A DNA stretch of 64,000 nt from Gillisia lutea (GCF_021568705.1 NZ_JAKGTH010000008.1:248001-312000); one strand, 5' to 3'. Counted from the stretch's first letter, positions 47,343-56,764 are shown. Notes: generated from the sequence alone by a model not told the origin. Made by a program: numbers and translations.

Positions 47343-48155
47343 TTGGAAAAGATACTTATTTTAGGAGCAAGCGGCTTTATTGGTAATGCACTGTATAAAG
47401 AGCTCTGCTCCTATTTTGATACTTATGGCACCTATTTCACAAACGAGAATTTTGAGGTTAACCAGAAGTTCTATGAGTTTGATATGCAAACGGAGAATAT
47501 AGAAATTCTTCTTGAAAATTTAAAACCTACCGTAATAGTATCTGCACTTCGAGGTGATTTTAACGTGCAGGTAGCCACCCATTTTTCCATTATTAATTAC
47601 ATAATGCGAAATAATTCTAAGTTGCTTTTCCTTTCCTCGGCTAATGTATTTGATGCATTTACTAATTATCCCTCTTACGAATACGATAAAACGCTCTCGC
47701 AAAGTATCTACGGAAAATTCAAGATAAAAATCGAAAATGCCTTGCTCCGACTTCCAAATCATAAATATAATATTTTAAGATTGCCTATGGTGTTTGGAGC
47801 TAATTCCCCAAGAACCTTGGAAATTAAAAACAAGATCGAATTTGGTGAAACTTTGGAAGTATTTCCAAACGTTGTAGTTAATGCTACTGAAATAAGTAAG
47901 TTAACACAGCAAATACATTTCATCATTAATCGTAAAAAACATGGAGTTTTCCATTTAGGGAGTAACGATCTAACACATCAACATGATTTGGTGACTGATA
48001 TTGCTAAGGAATTAGGCTTTAAACACCCATTACTTAAGCAGGTGTACGATTCAAATTTCGACAGATTTCTGGCCGTGATGCCAAAAGACAATCCACTTCC
48101 CAAAAACTTACAAGTCTCCGTACAAGATGTTATTCGTGCCTCGGTCGTCATTTAA
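47343..48155 (+). CDS. NAD(P)-dependent epimerase/dehydratase-like protein
   Basis: This 270-residue extended SDR has the Rossmann motif GASGFIGNALY, a SSANVF serine region and the Tyr-x3-Lys element in YGKFK. It resembles RmlD-like sugar-nucleotide reductases, but the substrate is not clear. The start is TTG at 47343. It lies in the same frame as gcvT, with TAA AAA CTA between the two, and no ATG is available before the Rossmann motif. Stop-codon readthrough or tight translational coupling to gcvT is possible. Confidence 0.85.
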   Translation: MEKILILGASGFIGNALYKELCSYFDTYGTYFTNENFEVNQKFYEFDMQTENIEILLENLKPTVIVSALRGDFNVQVATHFSIINYIMRNNSKLLFLSSANVFDAFTNYPSYEYDKTLSQSIYGKFKIKIENALLRLPNHKYNILRLPMVFGANSPRTLEIKNKIEFGETLEVFPNVVVNATEISKLTQQIHFIINRKKHGVFHLGSNDLTHQHDLVTDIAKELGFKHPLLKQVYDSNFDRFLAVMPKDNPLPKNLQVSVQDVIRASVVI

Positions 48156-48290
48156 AAAGAGAATTTTTAGAAATAAGATTTTTAAGGAATCAAAATAACT
48201 GATAATTATAAATACTACCTTTATACTTTAATCAATTTTCATTACTGAAATTATAAACTTTATAAAGCCATAATAACTAAAACTGTCTGT

Positions 48291-48578
48291 ATGAAAAAAT
48301 TATCTGAAAAAGAGATCACTGAAAAATTGGAGTCGCTGGAAGGATGGACATATTCTGAAAATGCTATACATACTTCATTTCAATTTGAGAATTTCAAAGA
48401 AGCTTTTACGCTAATGACTCGTATCGCATTTGAAGCCGAAGCACAAAACCATCATCCAGATTGGTCTAATGTTTATAATGAGTTGGAAATTTCGTTGTCT
48501 ACCCATGATTCAGACGGAGTAACGGAAAAGGATTTCAAATTAGCAAAGACAATTGAAGGGATTGTAAACGCTGAATAA
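48291..48578 (+). CDS. Pterin-4a-carbinolamine dehydratase
   Basis: This 95-residue protein has the family motif EAQNHHPDW, where the two histidines form the active site, then a TH-type strand and DFKLAKTIEGI. It dehydrates 4a-hydroxytetrahydrobiopterin or acts in pterin recycling. No phenylalanine hydroxylase is adjacent, so the metabolic partner is unknown. A terminator follows. Confidence 0.92.
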   Translation: MKKLSEKEITEKLESLEGWTYSENAIHTSFQFENFKEAFTLMTRIAFEAEAQNHHPDWSNVYNELEISLSTHDSDGVTEKDFKLAKTIEGIVNAE

Positions 48579-48599
48579 TAAAACACACTGTATTAAAGG

Positions 48600-48639
48600 A
48601 CGTTTCATTTTTTAGTTGAAAATGGAACGTTTTTTTTTA
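48600..48639 (+). terminator. Intrinsic terminator
   Basis: ACGTTTCATTTT pairs with AAAATGGAACGT (one G-T wobble), followed by nine T residues. It follows the pterin-dehydratase gene. Confidence 0.85.
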
Positions 48640-48665
48640 TTTTTACATCAGAATTAAATTAATTT

Positions 48666-49385
48666 ATGGGAAGAGCATTCGAATTTAGAAAAGCAAGAAA
48701 AATGAAGCGGTGGTCGGCAATGGCTAAAGCTTTTACTCGTATAGGTAAGGATATTGTAATGGCTGTGAAAGAAGGTGGCCCAGATCCGGATAGTAACTCT
48801 AAGTTAAGAGCGGTTATTCAAAATGCCAAGAGTGTTAATATGCCTAAAGATAATATTGAACGCGCTATAAAACGTGCGAGCGATAAAAATCAAGGTGATT
48901 ATAAAATAGTACTTTTTGAAGGGTATGCTCCACATGGTATTGCTGTTTTGGTTGAAACAGCAACCGATAATAATAATAGAACAGTAGCCAATGTTCGTGC
49001 ACATTTCAGCAAATGTGATGGAAACTTGGGAACATCAGGTTCTGTTGAATTCATGTTCGATCATACCTGTAATTTTAGAATTGCTGCAGAAGGTTTAGAT
49101 GCTGAAGAACTGGAATTAGAATTAATCGATTTTGGGGCAGAAGAAGTATTTGAAGATGAGGATGGGATTTTAATATATGCTCCTTTTGAAAGCTTTGGTA
49201 CTTTACAAAAAGAATTGGAAAGCAGAAATATAGAGATATTATCTTCCGGATTTGAGAGAATTCCTCAGGTAACTAAAAAGTTGACTCCTGAAGAAGCAGC
49301 TGATGTTGAAAAGCTTTTAGAGCGTTTAGAAGAAGATGACGACGTTCAAAACGTATATCATACAATGGAAGAAACCGAAGATTAA
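48666..49385 (+). CDS. YebC/PmpR-family regulator
   Basis: This 239-residue protein has the three-domain YebC fold. The N-terminal basic domain includes RAFEFRKARKMKRW, MAKAFTRIGKDIVMAVKEGGPDPDSNSKLR and MPKDNIERAIKRA. The middle reads YAPHGIAVLVETATDNNNRTVANVR, and an acidic C-terminal domain follows. YebC-type proteins are now linked to transcription and to helping ribosomes past proline runs. It is a stand-alone gene with a terminator that overlaps its stop codon. Confidence 0.95.
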   Translation: MGRAFEFRKARKMKRWSAMAKAFTRIGKDIVMAVKEGGPDPDSNSKLRAVIQNAKSVNMPKDNIERAIKRASDKNQGDYKIVLFEGYAPHGIAVLVETATDNNNRTVANVRAHFSKCDGNLGTSGSVEFMFDHTCNFRIAAEGLDAEELELELIDFGAEEVFEDEDGILIYAPFESFGTLQKELESRNIEILSSGFERIPQVTKKLTPEEAADVEKLLERLEEDDDVQNVYHTMEETED

Positions 49386-49402
49386 TCTTCGGTTTCTTTT
49401 TT
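49371..49402 (+). terminator. Terminator overlapping the end of the YebC gene
   Basis: GAAACCGAAG pairs with CTTCGGTTTC over ATTAAT, followed by a T-run. The stop codon is inside the loop, so the last codons form one arm. Confidence 0.85.
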
Positions 49403-49403
49403 A

Positions 49404-49943
49404 TTAGAAATTTTCGGGTACTTTTCCTTTTACTCCTTTATAGAAATTCATAATAAAAGGCATATCTTTCTCGATGTCTCCCGAAGGATAGAAAGGTTCA
49501 GAGAATCTTATTGTTTTTTTGCCATAATCAAAAGCCACCAAAATAATTGGCACTTTTGCTTCCAGCGATATATAGTAAAAACCTGTTTTAAATCTTTCTA
49601 CTTTTTTACGCGTTCCTTCGGGAGAAAGGGCTAGTCTAAAAACTTCCCTTTCATCAAAAAGTTGCGCAATGGCTTCTACCTTATTTTGATTAGGAGTTCT
49701 ATCTAAAGGCGCGCCCCCCATCCATTTAAAATACCATCCAAAAGAAGGCTTAAATAATTCTTTTTTGGCTATATAATTAATTTCCAGATCTAAGATCCTT
49801 CTAATTAACAATCCCATAAAAAAGTCGTGCCAACTAGTATGTGGAGCAACAATAAAGACACATTTCTTAATTTCCGCATTAAAAGTACCCTGTACCTTCC
49901 AACCGATAATTTTAAAATATATCAATTTTGCTAACCACCTCAT
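49404..49943 (-). CDS. Lysophospholipid acyltransferase (PlsC-like)
   Basis: This 179-residue acyltransferase has the catalytic HX4D motif in PHTSWHDFF, GGAPLDR, and SPEGTRKKVERFKTGFYYIS. This is the short form of 1-acylglycerol-3-phosphate acyltransferase common in Bacteroidota. It would act at the inner membrane in phospholipid synthesis, but the acyl acceptor is not shown. It is 6 bases from the proline dehydrogenase gene and probably in the same transcript. Confidence 0.9.
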   Translation of the reverse strand: MRWLAKLIYFKIIGWKVQGTFNAEIKKCVFIVAPHTSWHDFFMGLLIRRILDLEINYIAKKELFKPSFGWYFKWMGGAPLDRTPNQNKVEAIAQLFDEREVFRLALSPEGTRKKVERFKTGFYYISLEAKVPIILVAFDYGKKTIRFSEPFYPSGDIEKDMPFIMNFYKGVKGKVPENF

Positions 49944-49949
49944 ATCTTA

Positions 49950-51149
49950 TTAATTCTCTCTATTGGCCTTAGTAGTTTCTCCTTTTCTTCGTTTCTTTTC
50001 TTCCATTAGCAGAGCAAGTTCTCTTCCTGTCTGGCCTTTAACCGAAGTATTTTCCTGTGCTCTTCTAATTAAGTAAGGTACAACATCTCTAACCGGCCCA
50101 AATGGAACTAGTTTAGCCGTATTATACCCTTTCTTTGCAAGGTTGAAACTAATATGATCACTCATTCCGTACAACTGACTGAAATATACTCTAGGATCAT
50201 CAATTGCTATTCCTTTATCTTCTAACACCTGTAACGCAAGATAATTACTTACTTCATTATGAGTTCCTATAAAAAGTGAAATATCATCTAAATGAGCCAA
50301 ACAATACGAAAGTACCCCATTAAAACTTACATCGGTAGCTTCTTTATTCTCACAAATTGGAGAAGGATAGCCCATCTTTTTAGCTCTTTCATTCTCCTTT
50401 TCCATATAAGCACCACGCACTATCTTCGCTCCTACTTTAAATCCTTCAGCTTTAGCGGTTTCATGCAAAGACTGTAAATATTGAAGTCTATCCCATCTAT
50501 AACATTGCAAGGTATTGAATACAATAGCTTTTTCTTGGTTATATTTTCGCATCATCTCCACCATCAGGTCATCGGCTGCATCCTGCATCCAGGTTTCTTC
50601 TCCATCAGCTAAAACACTTATATTATTTTTATAAGCAGCTTCACATATTCTGTTTACACGATCCTTTACACGCTCCCATTCTTTTTCCTCTTCGGCAGTA
50701 AGACTTACCTTGGATGATACTTTTTCCCAGATCGCAAATCTGCCAATTCCGGTTGGTTTAAAAACTGCAAAAGGAAGCTCTTCATTTTTTGCTGCAAATT
50801 CTATAATGCTTATCTTTTTCTTGGTTGCGGCATCAAACTGTGCCTCTTCCTCTTTTCCTTCTACAGAATAATCTAAGATACTATGCAGTTTCTTGGTATA
50901 CATTTTTTCTATCACCGGCATACAATCTTCCATAGATTCTCCACCACTGAACTGATTAAAAATAGTAGCTTTAATTAACCCTTCTACCGGTAAATGTAAC
51001 TTTAGAGAAACGTTGGTAAGGTATGTCCCAATTTTAACCAAGCTTGGTCTATTGATCATTCCAAACAAAAATAAAGCTCTGTTTAGTTCATCATCAGTCT
51101 TTAATTTAAAAGCTGTTTCGGTATCGTTAAATATCTTTTGTGTAATCAT
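49950..51149 (-). CDS. Proline dehydrogenase
   Basis: This 399-residue FAD enzyme oxidises proline to pyrroline-5-carboxylate. The TIM-barrel motifs include FAVFKPTGIGRF, SVLADGEETWMQ, VFNTLQCYRWDRLQYL and GAKIVRGAYMEKENER. The late FSQLYGMSDHISFNLA and PYLIRRAQENTSV have the residues that bind proline and FAD. It is a single-function form, not the PutA fusion, so the dehydrogenase for the next step is elsewhere. Confidence 0.95.
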   Translation of the reverse strand: MITQKIFNDTETAFKLKTDDELNRALFLFGMINRPSLVKIGTYLTNVSLKLHLPVEGLIKATIFNQFSGGESMEDCMPVIEKMYTKKLHSILDYSVEGKEEEAQFDAATKKKISIIEFAAKNEELPFAVFKPTGIGRFAIWEKVSSKVSLTAEEEKEWERVKDRVNRICEAAYKNNISVLADGEETWMQDAADDLMVEMMRKYNQEKAIVFNTLQCYRWDRLQYLQSLHETAKAEGFKVGAKIVRGAYMEKENERAKKMGYPSPICENKEATDVSFNGVLSYCLAHLDDISLFIGTHNEVSNYLALQVLEDKGIAIDDPRVYFSQLYGMSDHISFNLAKKGYNTAKLVPFGPVRDVVPYLIRRAQENTSVKGQTGRELALLMEEKKRRKGETTKANREN

Positions 51150-51251
51150 GCTATTTTATTAATCCGGCAAATATAATTATTGAAGTGTGAAATTTTTATA
51201 AAATTCTGCTTATTTTCGGACTACTAAAAATTAGCTCAAAACCTATAGAAT

Positions 51252-52319
51252 ATGCCCTCTTTAGCAAAACAAGCCCCTGTTTATTATTCAGACGATTCAT
51301 ATACTCGACTGAATGAATATATAAACACTACAAATCATTCAAATATCTTCATATTAGTAGATAGCAATACCCATGAAAACTGTCTTTCCTATTTTATGCA
51401 GCAGCTTTCTACTGATAAAAGTATTGAAGTAATTGAAATGGAAGCAGACGAAGAGAATAAGCATATTGAAACCTGTACAGGTATTTGGAATGTATTACAA
51501 GAGCTGGATGCCGATAGAAAAAGCCTCTTGATTAATCTTGGCGGTGGTGTAGTAACAGATCTAGGTGGATTTGTAGCCTGTACCTATAAAAGAGGGATTA
51601 CTTATATTAATGTACCCACTACTCTTCTGTCTATGGTTGATGCGTCTGTAGGAGGTAAAACAGGAGTGGATCTTGGGAGTTTAAAAAACCAAATTGGAGT
51701 AATTAGTCAGCCGGAAATGGTATTAATTGATACTAAATATTTAGAAACTCTGGCATCTCAGGAAATGCGCAGCGGTTTAGCGGAGATATTAAAGCATGGA
51801 CTAATTGCAAATAGAACGTATTGGGAAAAAGCAACAAATTTACAAGAGCTCACCTTAGAAGATTTACATGATCTCATACTGGAATCGGTTAAAATTAAAA
51901 CCGCTATCGTTGAGGAAGATCCCAAAGAAAAAGGTCTAAGAAAAACACTTAATTTCGGACACACTTTAGGTCATGCCATAGAATCTTATCTTCTTTTCCA
52001 TGAAAGCAAATCCAGAATCCTTCATGGGGAAGCGGTAGCAGCAGGGATGATCATGGCTGCATATATCTCTAATAAATTAACCGGATTATCTAATGAAGAT
52101 TTTGCTATTATCTCAGAAAAAATATTAGATTTATATCCTAAAGTTCCTATTGAAGATTCTGATTTTAAGGAAATTATAGAACTTTTGAAATTTGACAAGA
52201 AGAATACACACGGGAATATTTACTTTGTTCTATTAAAAGATATAGGCACACCTGTAATTGATTGTAAAGTTCCCGACAACGTATTGAAAGATGCATTAAA
52301 CTATTATATATCACTTTAA
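51252..52319 (+). CDS. aroB: 3-dehydroquinate synthase
   Basis: This 355-residue enzyme makes 3-dehydroquinate from DAHP in the shikimate pathway. The NAD-binding segment is NLGGGVVTDLGGFVACTYKRG, and PTTLLSMVDASVGGKTGVD follows. Metal-binding residues sit in EILKHG (Glu), LNFGHTLGHAIES and the late LHGEAVAAGM, as in AroB. Length normal. It is divergent from the proline dehydrogenase gene. Confidence 0.96.
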   Translation: MPSLAKQAPVYYSDDSYTRLNEYINTTNHSNIFILVDSNTHENCLSYFMQQLSTDKSIEVIEMEADEENKHIETCTGIWNVLQELDADRKSLLINLGGGVVTDLGGFVACTYKRGITYINVPTTLLSMVDASVGGKTGVDLGSLKNQIGVISQPEMVLIDTKYLETLASQEMRSGLAEILKHGLIANRTYWEKATNLQELTLEDLHDLILESVKIKTAIVEEDPKEKGLRKTLNFGHTLGHAIESYLLFHESKSRILHGEAVAAGMIMAAYISNKLTGLSNEDFAIISEKILDLYPKVPIEDSDFKEIIELLKFDKKNTHGNIYFVLLKDIGTPVIDCKVPDNVLKDALNYYISL

Positions 52320-52370
52320 AAGACGAGAGTTTTAAGTTGAAAATAATTATTTAAAAAATAATTTAGCCGA

Positions 52371-52400
52371 TTGCAAATAATACAAATTTTGCTATAATTG
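52371..52400 (+). promoter_or_regulatory. Promoter for the acidic 100-residue gene
   Basis: TTG at 52371-52373 is followed 19 bases later by TATAATTG at 52393-52400, one mismatch from TAnnTTTG. This is a good Bacteroidota promoter layout. Confidence 0.55.
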
Positions 52401-52418
52401 CACCATCAAATCTTAGTT

Positions 52419-52721
52419 ATGAAAAGAGTCATTGTCGATTACAAAAAGTTAACTCCAGAAATTTTAAGCCTTTTGGTTGAAAAATATCCTGATGGATATG
52501 ATGATGACCAAATTATCTCATTTAAGAATGCTAAAAATGAGACTATAGAAGCAGTAGAAGTAAGAACCGAAGATTCTATTTACTTGGTGAAAGTAAGTAT
52601 GAAATTGGAAAATACAATGGCCAATTACGATGAAGATGATTATGATGATGCAGATTTCAATGAACCAATTGTAGAAATCCCTGAAAAGAATTTAGAAGAA
52701 GACGAGGAAGAAGACAAGTAA
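52419..52721 (+). CDS. Acidic protein of unknown function
   Basis: This 100-residue protein has an ordered N-terminal part (KKLTPEILSLLVEKYPDGYDDDQIISFKN) and a strongly acidic C-terminal tail with repeated Asp and Glu (residues about 70-100). No membrane segment is present. It resembles hypothetical proteins widespread in Flavobacteriia; role unknown. The start is ATG 52419 rather than a TTG that lies inside the promoter element. It has its own promoter and a terminator directly after the stop codon. Confidence 0.8.
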   Translation: MKRVIVDYKKLTPEILSLLVEKYPDGYDDDQIISFKNAKNETIEAVEVRTEDSIYLVKVSMKLENTMANYDEDDYDDADFNEPIVEIPEKNLEEDEEEDK

Positions 52722-52758
52722 AAAAAAGAGGCTGAATGTAATTTCAGCCTCTTTTTTT
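52721..52758. terminator. Bidirectional intrinsic terminator
   Basis: GAGGCTGA and TCAGCCTC form a stem over an 8-base loop, with seven A and seven T residues on either side. It separates the acidic protein gene and the convergent DJ-1/PfpI gene. Confidence 0.9.
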
Positions 52759-52774
52759 ATGCTATTCTACCTAG

Positions 52775-53323
52775 TTATGCATGTTGCAAATCATGCTTTC
52801 CTTCTTTAATCTCTTCAATCACTTTAGCATTAAAAGCAGGAAGATCATCAGGATTTCGGCTAGTCACTAAAGCTTCATCTACAACTACCTCTTTATCCAC
52901 CCATAGTGCACCTGCATTTTCCAAGTCTTTTTTAATAGAGGAGAATGAGGTCATCGTTCTGCCTTCTACTACTTCTGCACTAATTAGCGTCCATGCCGCA
53001 TGGCATATCGCTGCTACTGGTTTATGTTGTTTAAAAAAGTCTCTCACGAAAACAAGCGCGTCTTCACTTCGTCTTAGTTTATCAGGATTTATAACTCCTC
53101 CTGGTAAAATTAAAGCATTATAATCCTTTGCTGTAACATCATTTAAAGTATAATCTACTTTATAATCATTAGACCAGTCATCACCATCCCAGGCTTTAAT
53201 TGTTCCAGCTTCCAAACTAACTATATCAACTTGAAAACCTTCTTTTTCCATAGCTTCCTTTGGAGATTTTAATTCACTCTCTTCAAATCCATTAGTTGCT
53301 AATATTGCAATTCTCTTTTTCAT
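52775..53323 (-). CDS. DJ-1/PfpI-family protein
   Basis: This 182-residue protein has the nucleophile elbow AAICHAAW with Cys107, a Glu near residue 14 (GFEESE) and the strand-loop LILPGGVINPDKLR. It matches the PfpI/YhbO branch, whose members are reported as glyoxalase III or deglycase-like enzymes acting on reactive carbonyls. The exact activity is disputed in the literature and cannot be told from sequence. Single gene. Confidence 0.9.
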   Translation of the reverse strand: MKKRIAILATNGFEESELKSPKEAMEKEGFQVDIVSLEAGTIKAWDGDDWSNDYKVDYTLNDVTAKDYNALILPGGVINPDKLRRSEDALVFVRDFFKQHKPVAAICHAAWTLISAEVVEGRTMTSFSSIKKDLENAGALWVDKEVVVDEALVTSRNPDDLPAFNAKVIEEIKEGKHDLQHA

Positions 53324-53443
53324 AATATGCTATTTAAGTTCAACAATTATTTTAATTAAATCTTGAAATCAAAGATACTGTACACCTTAAGCATTGTATA
53401 TTAAGAGCTTTATAAAATTTACGCACTCTTCGTTAAACATTTA

Positions 53444-54430
53444 TTAATCTGAAGAAGCCTTATTTGACCTATCCTTATCGGACAGGTGATCTAAAATCTT
53501 TTTATCTTTTTCGAGTTTAACTTTTTTCTCCTGTAATTTTTCCATTTCCTGATAGATGGCAGGTTCCCCAAACCTATTTGGAGTGATATGCTCATTTTTA
53601 TGTAATGCATATTGCACAGTAAATTCGGCCCCATAAAACATAATTAAACAAGTGTAATTCACCCAAAGTAAAATTAATACTACCGATGAAGCTCCTCCAT
53701 ATACTGAGGCAGGGTCACTCTTACCAAAATAAAAGCTTATTAAAAACTCACCCACCAAAAACAATACTGTGGTAAGAGCCGCTCCTAAAAGCGTTACTTT
53801 CCATCTAATCCTAATATCTGGTAAGAGTTTAAAAATTGAAGCAAATAAAAGAGTTATAAATACAAAGGACAATACATAATTTACCAGATCAATACCTAAA
53901 GATGTAAGTACCGGAGCAGAGCTTTCAATAAAATCTGTAAAGAACCTCATTACGGCAGAAATAATAAGTGCTACCAGCAATAACAATCCTATTACCAATA
54001 TCATCCCAAAAGAGATAACTCTATCTATAACCATACGTAGAAAAGTTTCTTTCTTTACCGTAACATTCCAAATATTATTCATCGCTTTTTTAAGTTGAAA
54101 AAAAACTCCTGTAGCTCCGAAAAGCAACATAGCTCCTCCAAAAACCACTGTTAAAGTCGAATTGCTGTGCAGTGCTGCATTACCTATCATATCTTCAATA
54201 GCCATAGCAGCTTCTCTTCCAATAAACTCTTGAATTTGATTGGTAATCCTACCTTGTACGGCTTCTACACCAAAAAAGTAACCGGCAATAGAAACTACAA
54301 TAATGAGCAGCGAAGGCAAAGAGAATAATGTATAATAGGCTATAATAGCGCTTTGTGCAAAAGGATCGTTCTTGCTCCAACTAAAGTAAGATTGTTTTAA
54401 GAGATCATAAAATGTTTTCAAACCTCTCAT
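53444..54430 (-). CDS. YihY/BrkB-family membrane protein
   Basis: This 328-residue protein has six membrane helices and the YihY/BrkB pattern (QSAIIAYYTLFSLPSLLIIVVSIAGYFFG at the start, then FFQLKKAMNNIWNV). BrkB-like proteins have been called RNase BN or virulence factors, but these names are not reliable. Their function is unknown. Its start overlaps the DinB stop codon by 4 bases, so translation is coupled. Confidence 0.92.
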   Translation of the reverse strand: MRGLKTFYDLLKQSYFSWSKNDPFAQSAIIAYYTLFSLPSLLIIVVSIAGYFFGVEAVQGRITNQIQEFIGREAAMAIEDMIGNAALHSNSTLTVVFGGAMLLFGATGVFFQLKKAMNNIWNVTVKKETFLRMVIDRVISFGMILVIGLLLLVALIISAVMRFFTDFIESSAPVLTSLGIDLVNYVLSFVFITLLFASIFKLLPDIRIRWKVTLLGAALTTVLFLVGEFLISFYFGKSDPASVYGGASSVVLILLWVNYTCLIMFYGAEFTVQYALHKNEHITPNRFGEPAIYQEMEKLQEKKVKLEKDKKILDHLSDKDRSNKASSD

Positions 54431-54945
54431 AAGTTGTACAAGGTTTTAAATAAGTTTTGATGATGAACTTGATGCCCGGCGGTTATAAAACCAGCAGCTC
54501 TGGGACTCAATTTAGCTCCACTCGCCTCCCCTAACTCTGTAAGCATTTCATCATTTAAAGTTTTATACAATGCTATTCCAGAATCTCGCACAGCTGTAAA
54601 TTCTAGAATAAAACTATTTAGATCTCTCCTATTAGCTAAAGAATTGGGCACATAGGCATCCTGATCAAAACCAGGAAGAGACTTCAGGTCTTTTCGAGCA
54701 ATACATAAAGATCTATATTGAAAAATTCTTTCGGTATCCAGCATATGTTGTAAAACTTCAGCAACTGTCCACTTTTGAGGAGCATATTGATGTTGTAAAT
54801 CAGCTTCTTTCAAACCGCTCAGGAAATCTAAAAAAGATGTTTTTAGATCTGATAACAGCTCAATCAAATCCTGCTCAGGCAAATAGTTTAAATAGGTTTG
54901 GTAATACGCGAGATACTCTCCACTATTCAAATCAGAGATTTTCAT
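54427..54945 (-). CDS. DinB-family four-helix protein
   Basis: This 172-residue protein is a DinB/YfiT-like four-helix bundle with metal-binding histidines in VAEVLQHMLDTERIFQYR and AGHQVHHQNLF. Family members bind a metal and may be thiol transferases. It overlaps the BrkB gene by 4 bases and is cotranscribed with it. Confidence 0.9.
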   Translation of the reverse strand: MKISDLNSGEYLAYYQTYLNYLPEQDLIELLSDLKTSFLDFLSGLKEADLQHQYAPQKWTVAEVLQHMLDTERIFQYRSLCIARKDLKSLPGFDQDAYVPNSLANRRDLNSFILEFTAVRDSGIALYKTLNDEMLTELGEASGAKLSPRAAGFITAGHQVHHQNLFKTLYNL

Positions 54946-54988
54946 ATTTATTAGGTAGATAGAAGTTATTTATAACAGTTCAAGGTAT

Positions 54989-55027
54989 AAAAAAAGCCCT
55001 TTCAGCAATCATACTGAAAGGGCTTTT
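54989..55027 (-). terminator. Terminator after the Lrp gene
   Basis: AAAAGCCCTTTCAG pairs with CTGAAAGGGCTTTT over an 8-base loop, flanked by A-runs on the plus strand. In the minus direction it ends Lrp transcription before the DinB gene. Confidence 0.9.
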
Positions 55028-55045
55028 AGTAAAAATTTAGCAGTT

Positions 55046-55525
55046 CTATAGATCTTTAAAAATAGAATGCATCAATCTCTTTTTATCATTCATGCTTTCT
55101 TCTAAAGAAATCATTGTTTCTGTTCTATAAACTCCTTCAATATCATCTAACTGAAAGATAATCTCTTTTGCATGCTGAGTATTTCTAGCTCTAATTTTAC
55201 AAAACACATTAAATTTGCCAGTTGTTACGTGTGCAACGGTAACAAAGGGAATATCATTAATACGCTCTAAAACGAATTTAGTTTGAGAAGTGTTTTTAAG
55301 AAAAATTCCAACGTATGCAATAAAAGCATAACCTAATTTCTCATAATTCAAAGTAAGAGTTGAACCCAAAATAATTTCAGCCTCCTCCATTTTTTTCACA
55401 CGAACATGAACTGTACCTGCCGAGATATTCAATTTTTTTGCGATATCGGTAAAAGGAGTTCTAGTATTCTCTATTAACATGTCGAGAATCTGGTGATCTG
55501 TGTCGTCTAACTTATATTTAGCCAT
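55046..55525 (-). CDS. Lrp/AsnC-family transcription regulator
   Basis: This 159-residue regulator has an N-terminal winged helix (TPFTDIAKKLNISAGTVHVRVKKM) and a C-terminal RAM domain (VTVAHVTTGKFNVFCKIRARNTQHAKEIIFQLDDI). Such proteins sense amino acids or other small ligands and form octamers. The start is ATG 55525; a codon string upstream (MHII) is dispensable. A well-placed terminator follows. Confidence 0.93.
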   Translation of the reverse strand: MAKYKLDDTDHQILDMLIENTRTPFTDIAKKLNISAGTVHVRVKKMEEAEIILGSTLTLNYEKLGYAFIAYVGIFLKNTSQTKFVLERINDIPFVTVAHVTTGKFNVFCKIRARNTQHAKEIIFQLDDIEGVYRTETMISLEESMNDKKRLMHSIFKDL

Positions 55526-55591
55526 AATTATATGCAACTTTTAATGAAACACAAAAATAATACAAATTCACTCAGCAATTACTAATGATTT

Positions 55592-56764
55592 TTACTTTTT
55601 TTCATAATTTATAGTGAAAACTTCATCATTTACCATGATTTTGTTAACTATAACGTTTTCGCGCAATTCATTATTATCTGGAAAAACTATCGTTTTTTTA
55701 TTATTATCTAATTCCTCATGCCCATAAAATGATAATTTATCAGCGATTTTTTCAATGATGGGAATAAAAGACACTTTATCATTTATTAATGTTTCCTTGT
55801 ATTGAATTGCGATATCCATAATTCTGCCCTCAAGTTTATAATTCCGAATTATCAGGTCATAAAACAGTTTTTCGTTCTCAGGAATAGTAAAATATTCTTC
55901 ATGATTCACCTTCCCAGCACTCCCATTTGCGATAGTATTAATGGCCGATAGTAATGCTATCGCAACAAATTCACGAGTTTTCTCACGCTGGTAATCATTT
56001 TTATAATGCCCTGCTTCGAATAGTAAGGTGGGCACATTCAAGCTTTGATAGGTATCGCCAGTACAATTAGCATTATAAGAATCGTCATACCTTCCAATTT
56101 GATGAGGCAACTTAGATTTTAGATCATCGGCTATTCGAGAAATCACCTTCATTGATTTTATCCTGCTTTCTGTAATGGAACGCTCTTCATCCATAGCAGG
56201 TGTTAAAAATGATATGGTGGCAGGAAATGGGCGATCTCCTGCACTAAAAATAGTGCGTTGATCATGCAAATTTAAACAGTAGTCAGGTTGAAGCTCATTA
56301 AATAAAGACCTTAAAACTTTACTTTCCTTCTGCGTCAAGTCCTTTGCATCCCTGTTCAAATCAATATTATTAGCATTAACTCTAGTGTATGCCTGTGCGC
56401 CATCTGGATTTAATATAGGGATAATAGTGACAGTACATTGCTCTAATATAGCATCTACAAGTTCGTGTTCTCTAAATTGAGAAAAAGCATTTAGAATATC
56501 AAAAATAGCTTTGGTGGTAGTCGATTCGTTACCGTGCATTTGAGACCATGCCAGAATTTTGATTGAGCCCTTTCCAAAACCTATTGAATAAATAGGAGCA
56601 CCCAGCTCTGAACTTCCTATTGTATTAATACTGAAGTCACTTTTAAGCCTATTTAAAATAGGCTCGATATGAGCTGTTGTTATATAACGACCTTCTAACT
56701 CCTTTTCCTTAAAACTAGAATAGAGGTCTATTAAATTTGAGTACAGTTTAGTTTGTTTTTTCAT
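55592..56764 (-). CDS. M14-family zinc carboxypeptidase
   Basis: This 390-residue peptidase has the zinc ligands His77 and Glu80 in QMHGNEST, a third histidine in LNLHDQ and a catalytic Glu in FEAGHY. The M14 type cuts C-terminal residues, and this branch may act on peptidoglycan peptides or other cytoplasmic substrates (no signal peptide is visible). A TGTTTAC element overlaps its start codon. The gene is divergent from the XRE regulator and shares its operator array, so it is a probable regulatory target. Confidence 0.9.
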   Translation of the reverse strand: MKKQTKLYSNLIDLYSSFKEKELEGRYITTAHIEPILNRLKSDFSINTIGSSELGAPIYSIGFGKGSIKILAWSQMHGNESTTTKAIFDILNAFSQFREHELVDAILEQCTVTIIPILNPDGAQAYTRVNANNIDLNRDAKDLTQKESKVLRSLFNELQPDYCLNLHDQRTIFSAGDRPFPATISFLTPAMDEERSITESRIKSMKVISRIADDLKSKLPHQIGRYDDSYNANCTGDTYQSLNVPTLLFEAGHYKNDYQREKTREFVAIALLSAINTIANGSAGKVNHEEYFTIPENEKLFYDLIIRNYKLEGRIMDIAIQYKETLINDKVSFIPIIEKIADKLSFYGHEELDNNKKTIVFPDNNELRENVIVNKIMVNDEVFTINYEKK

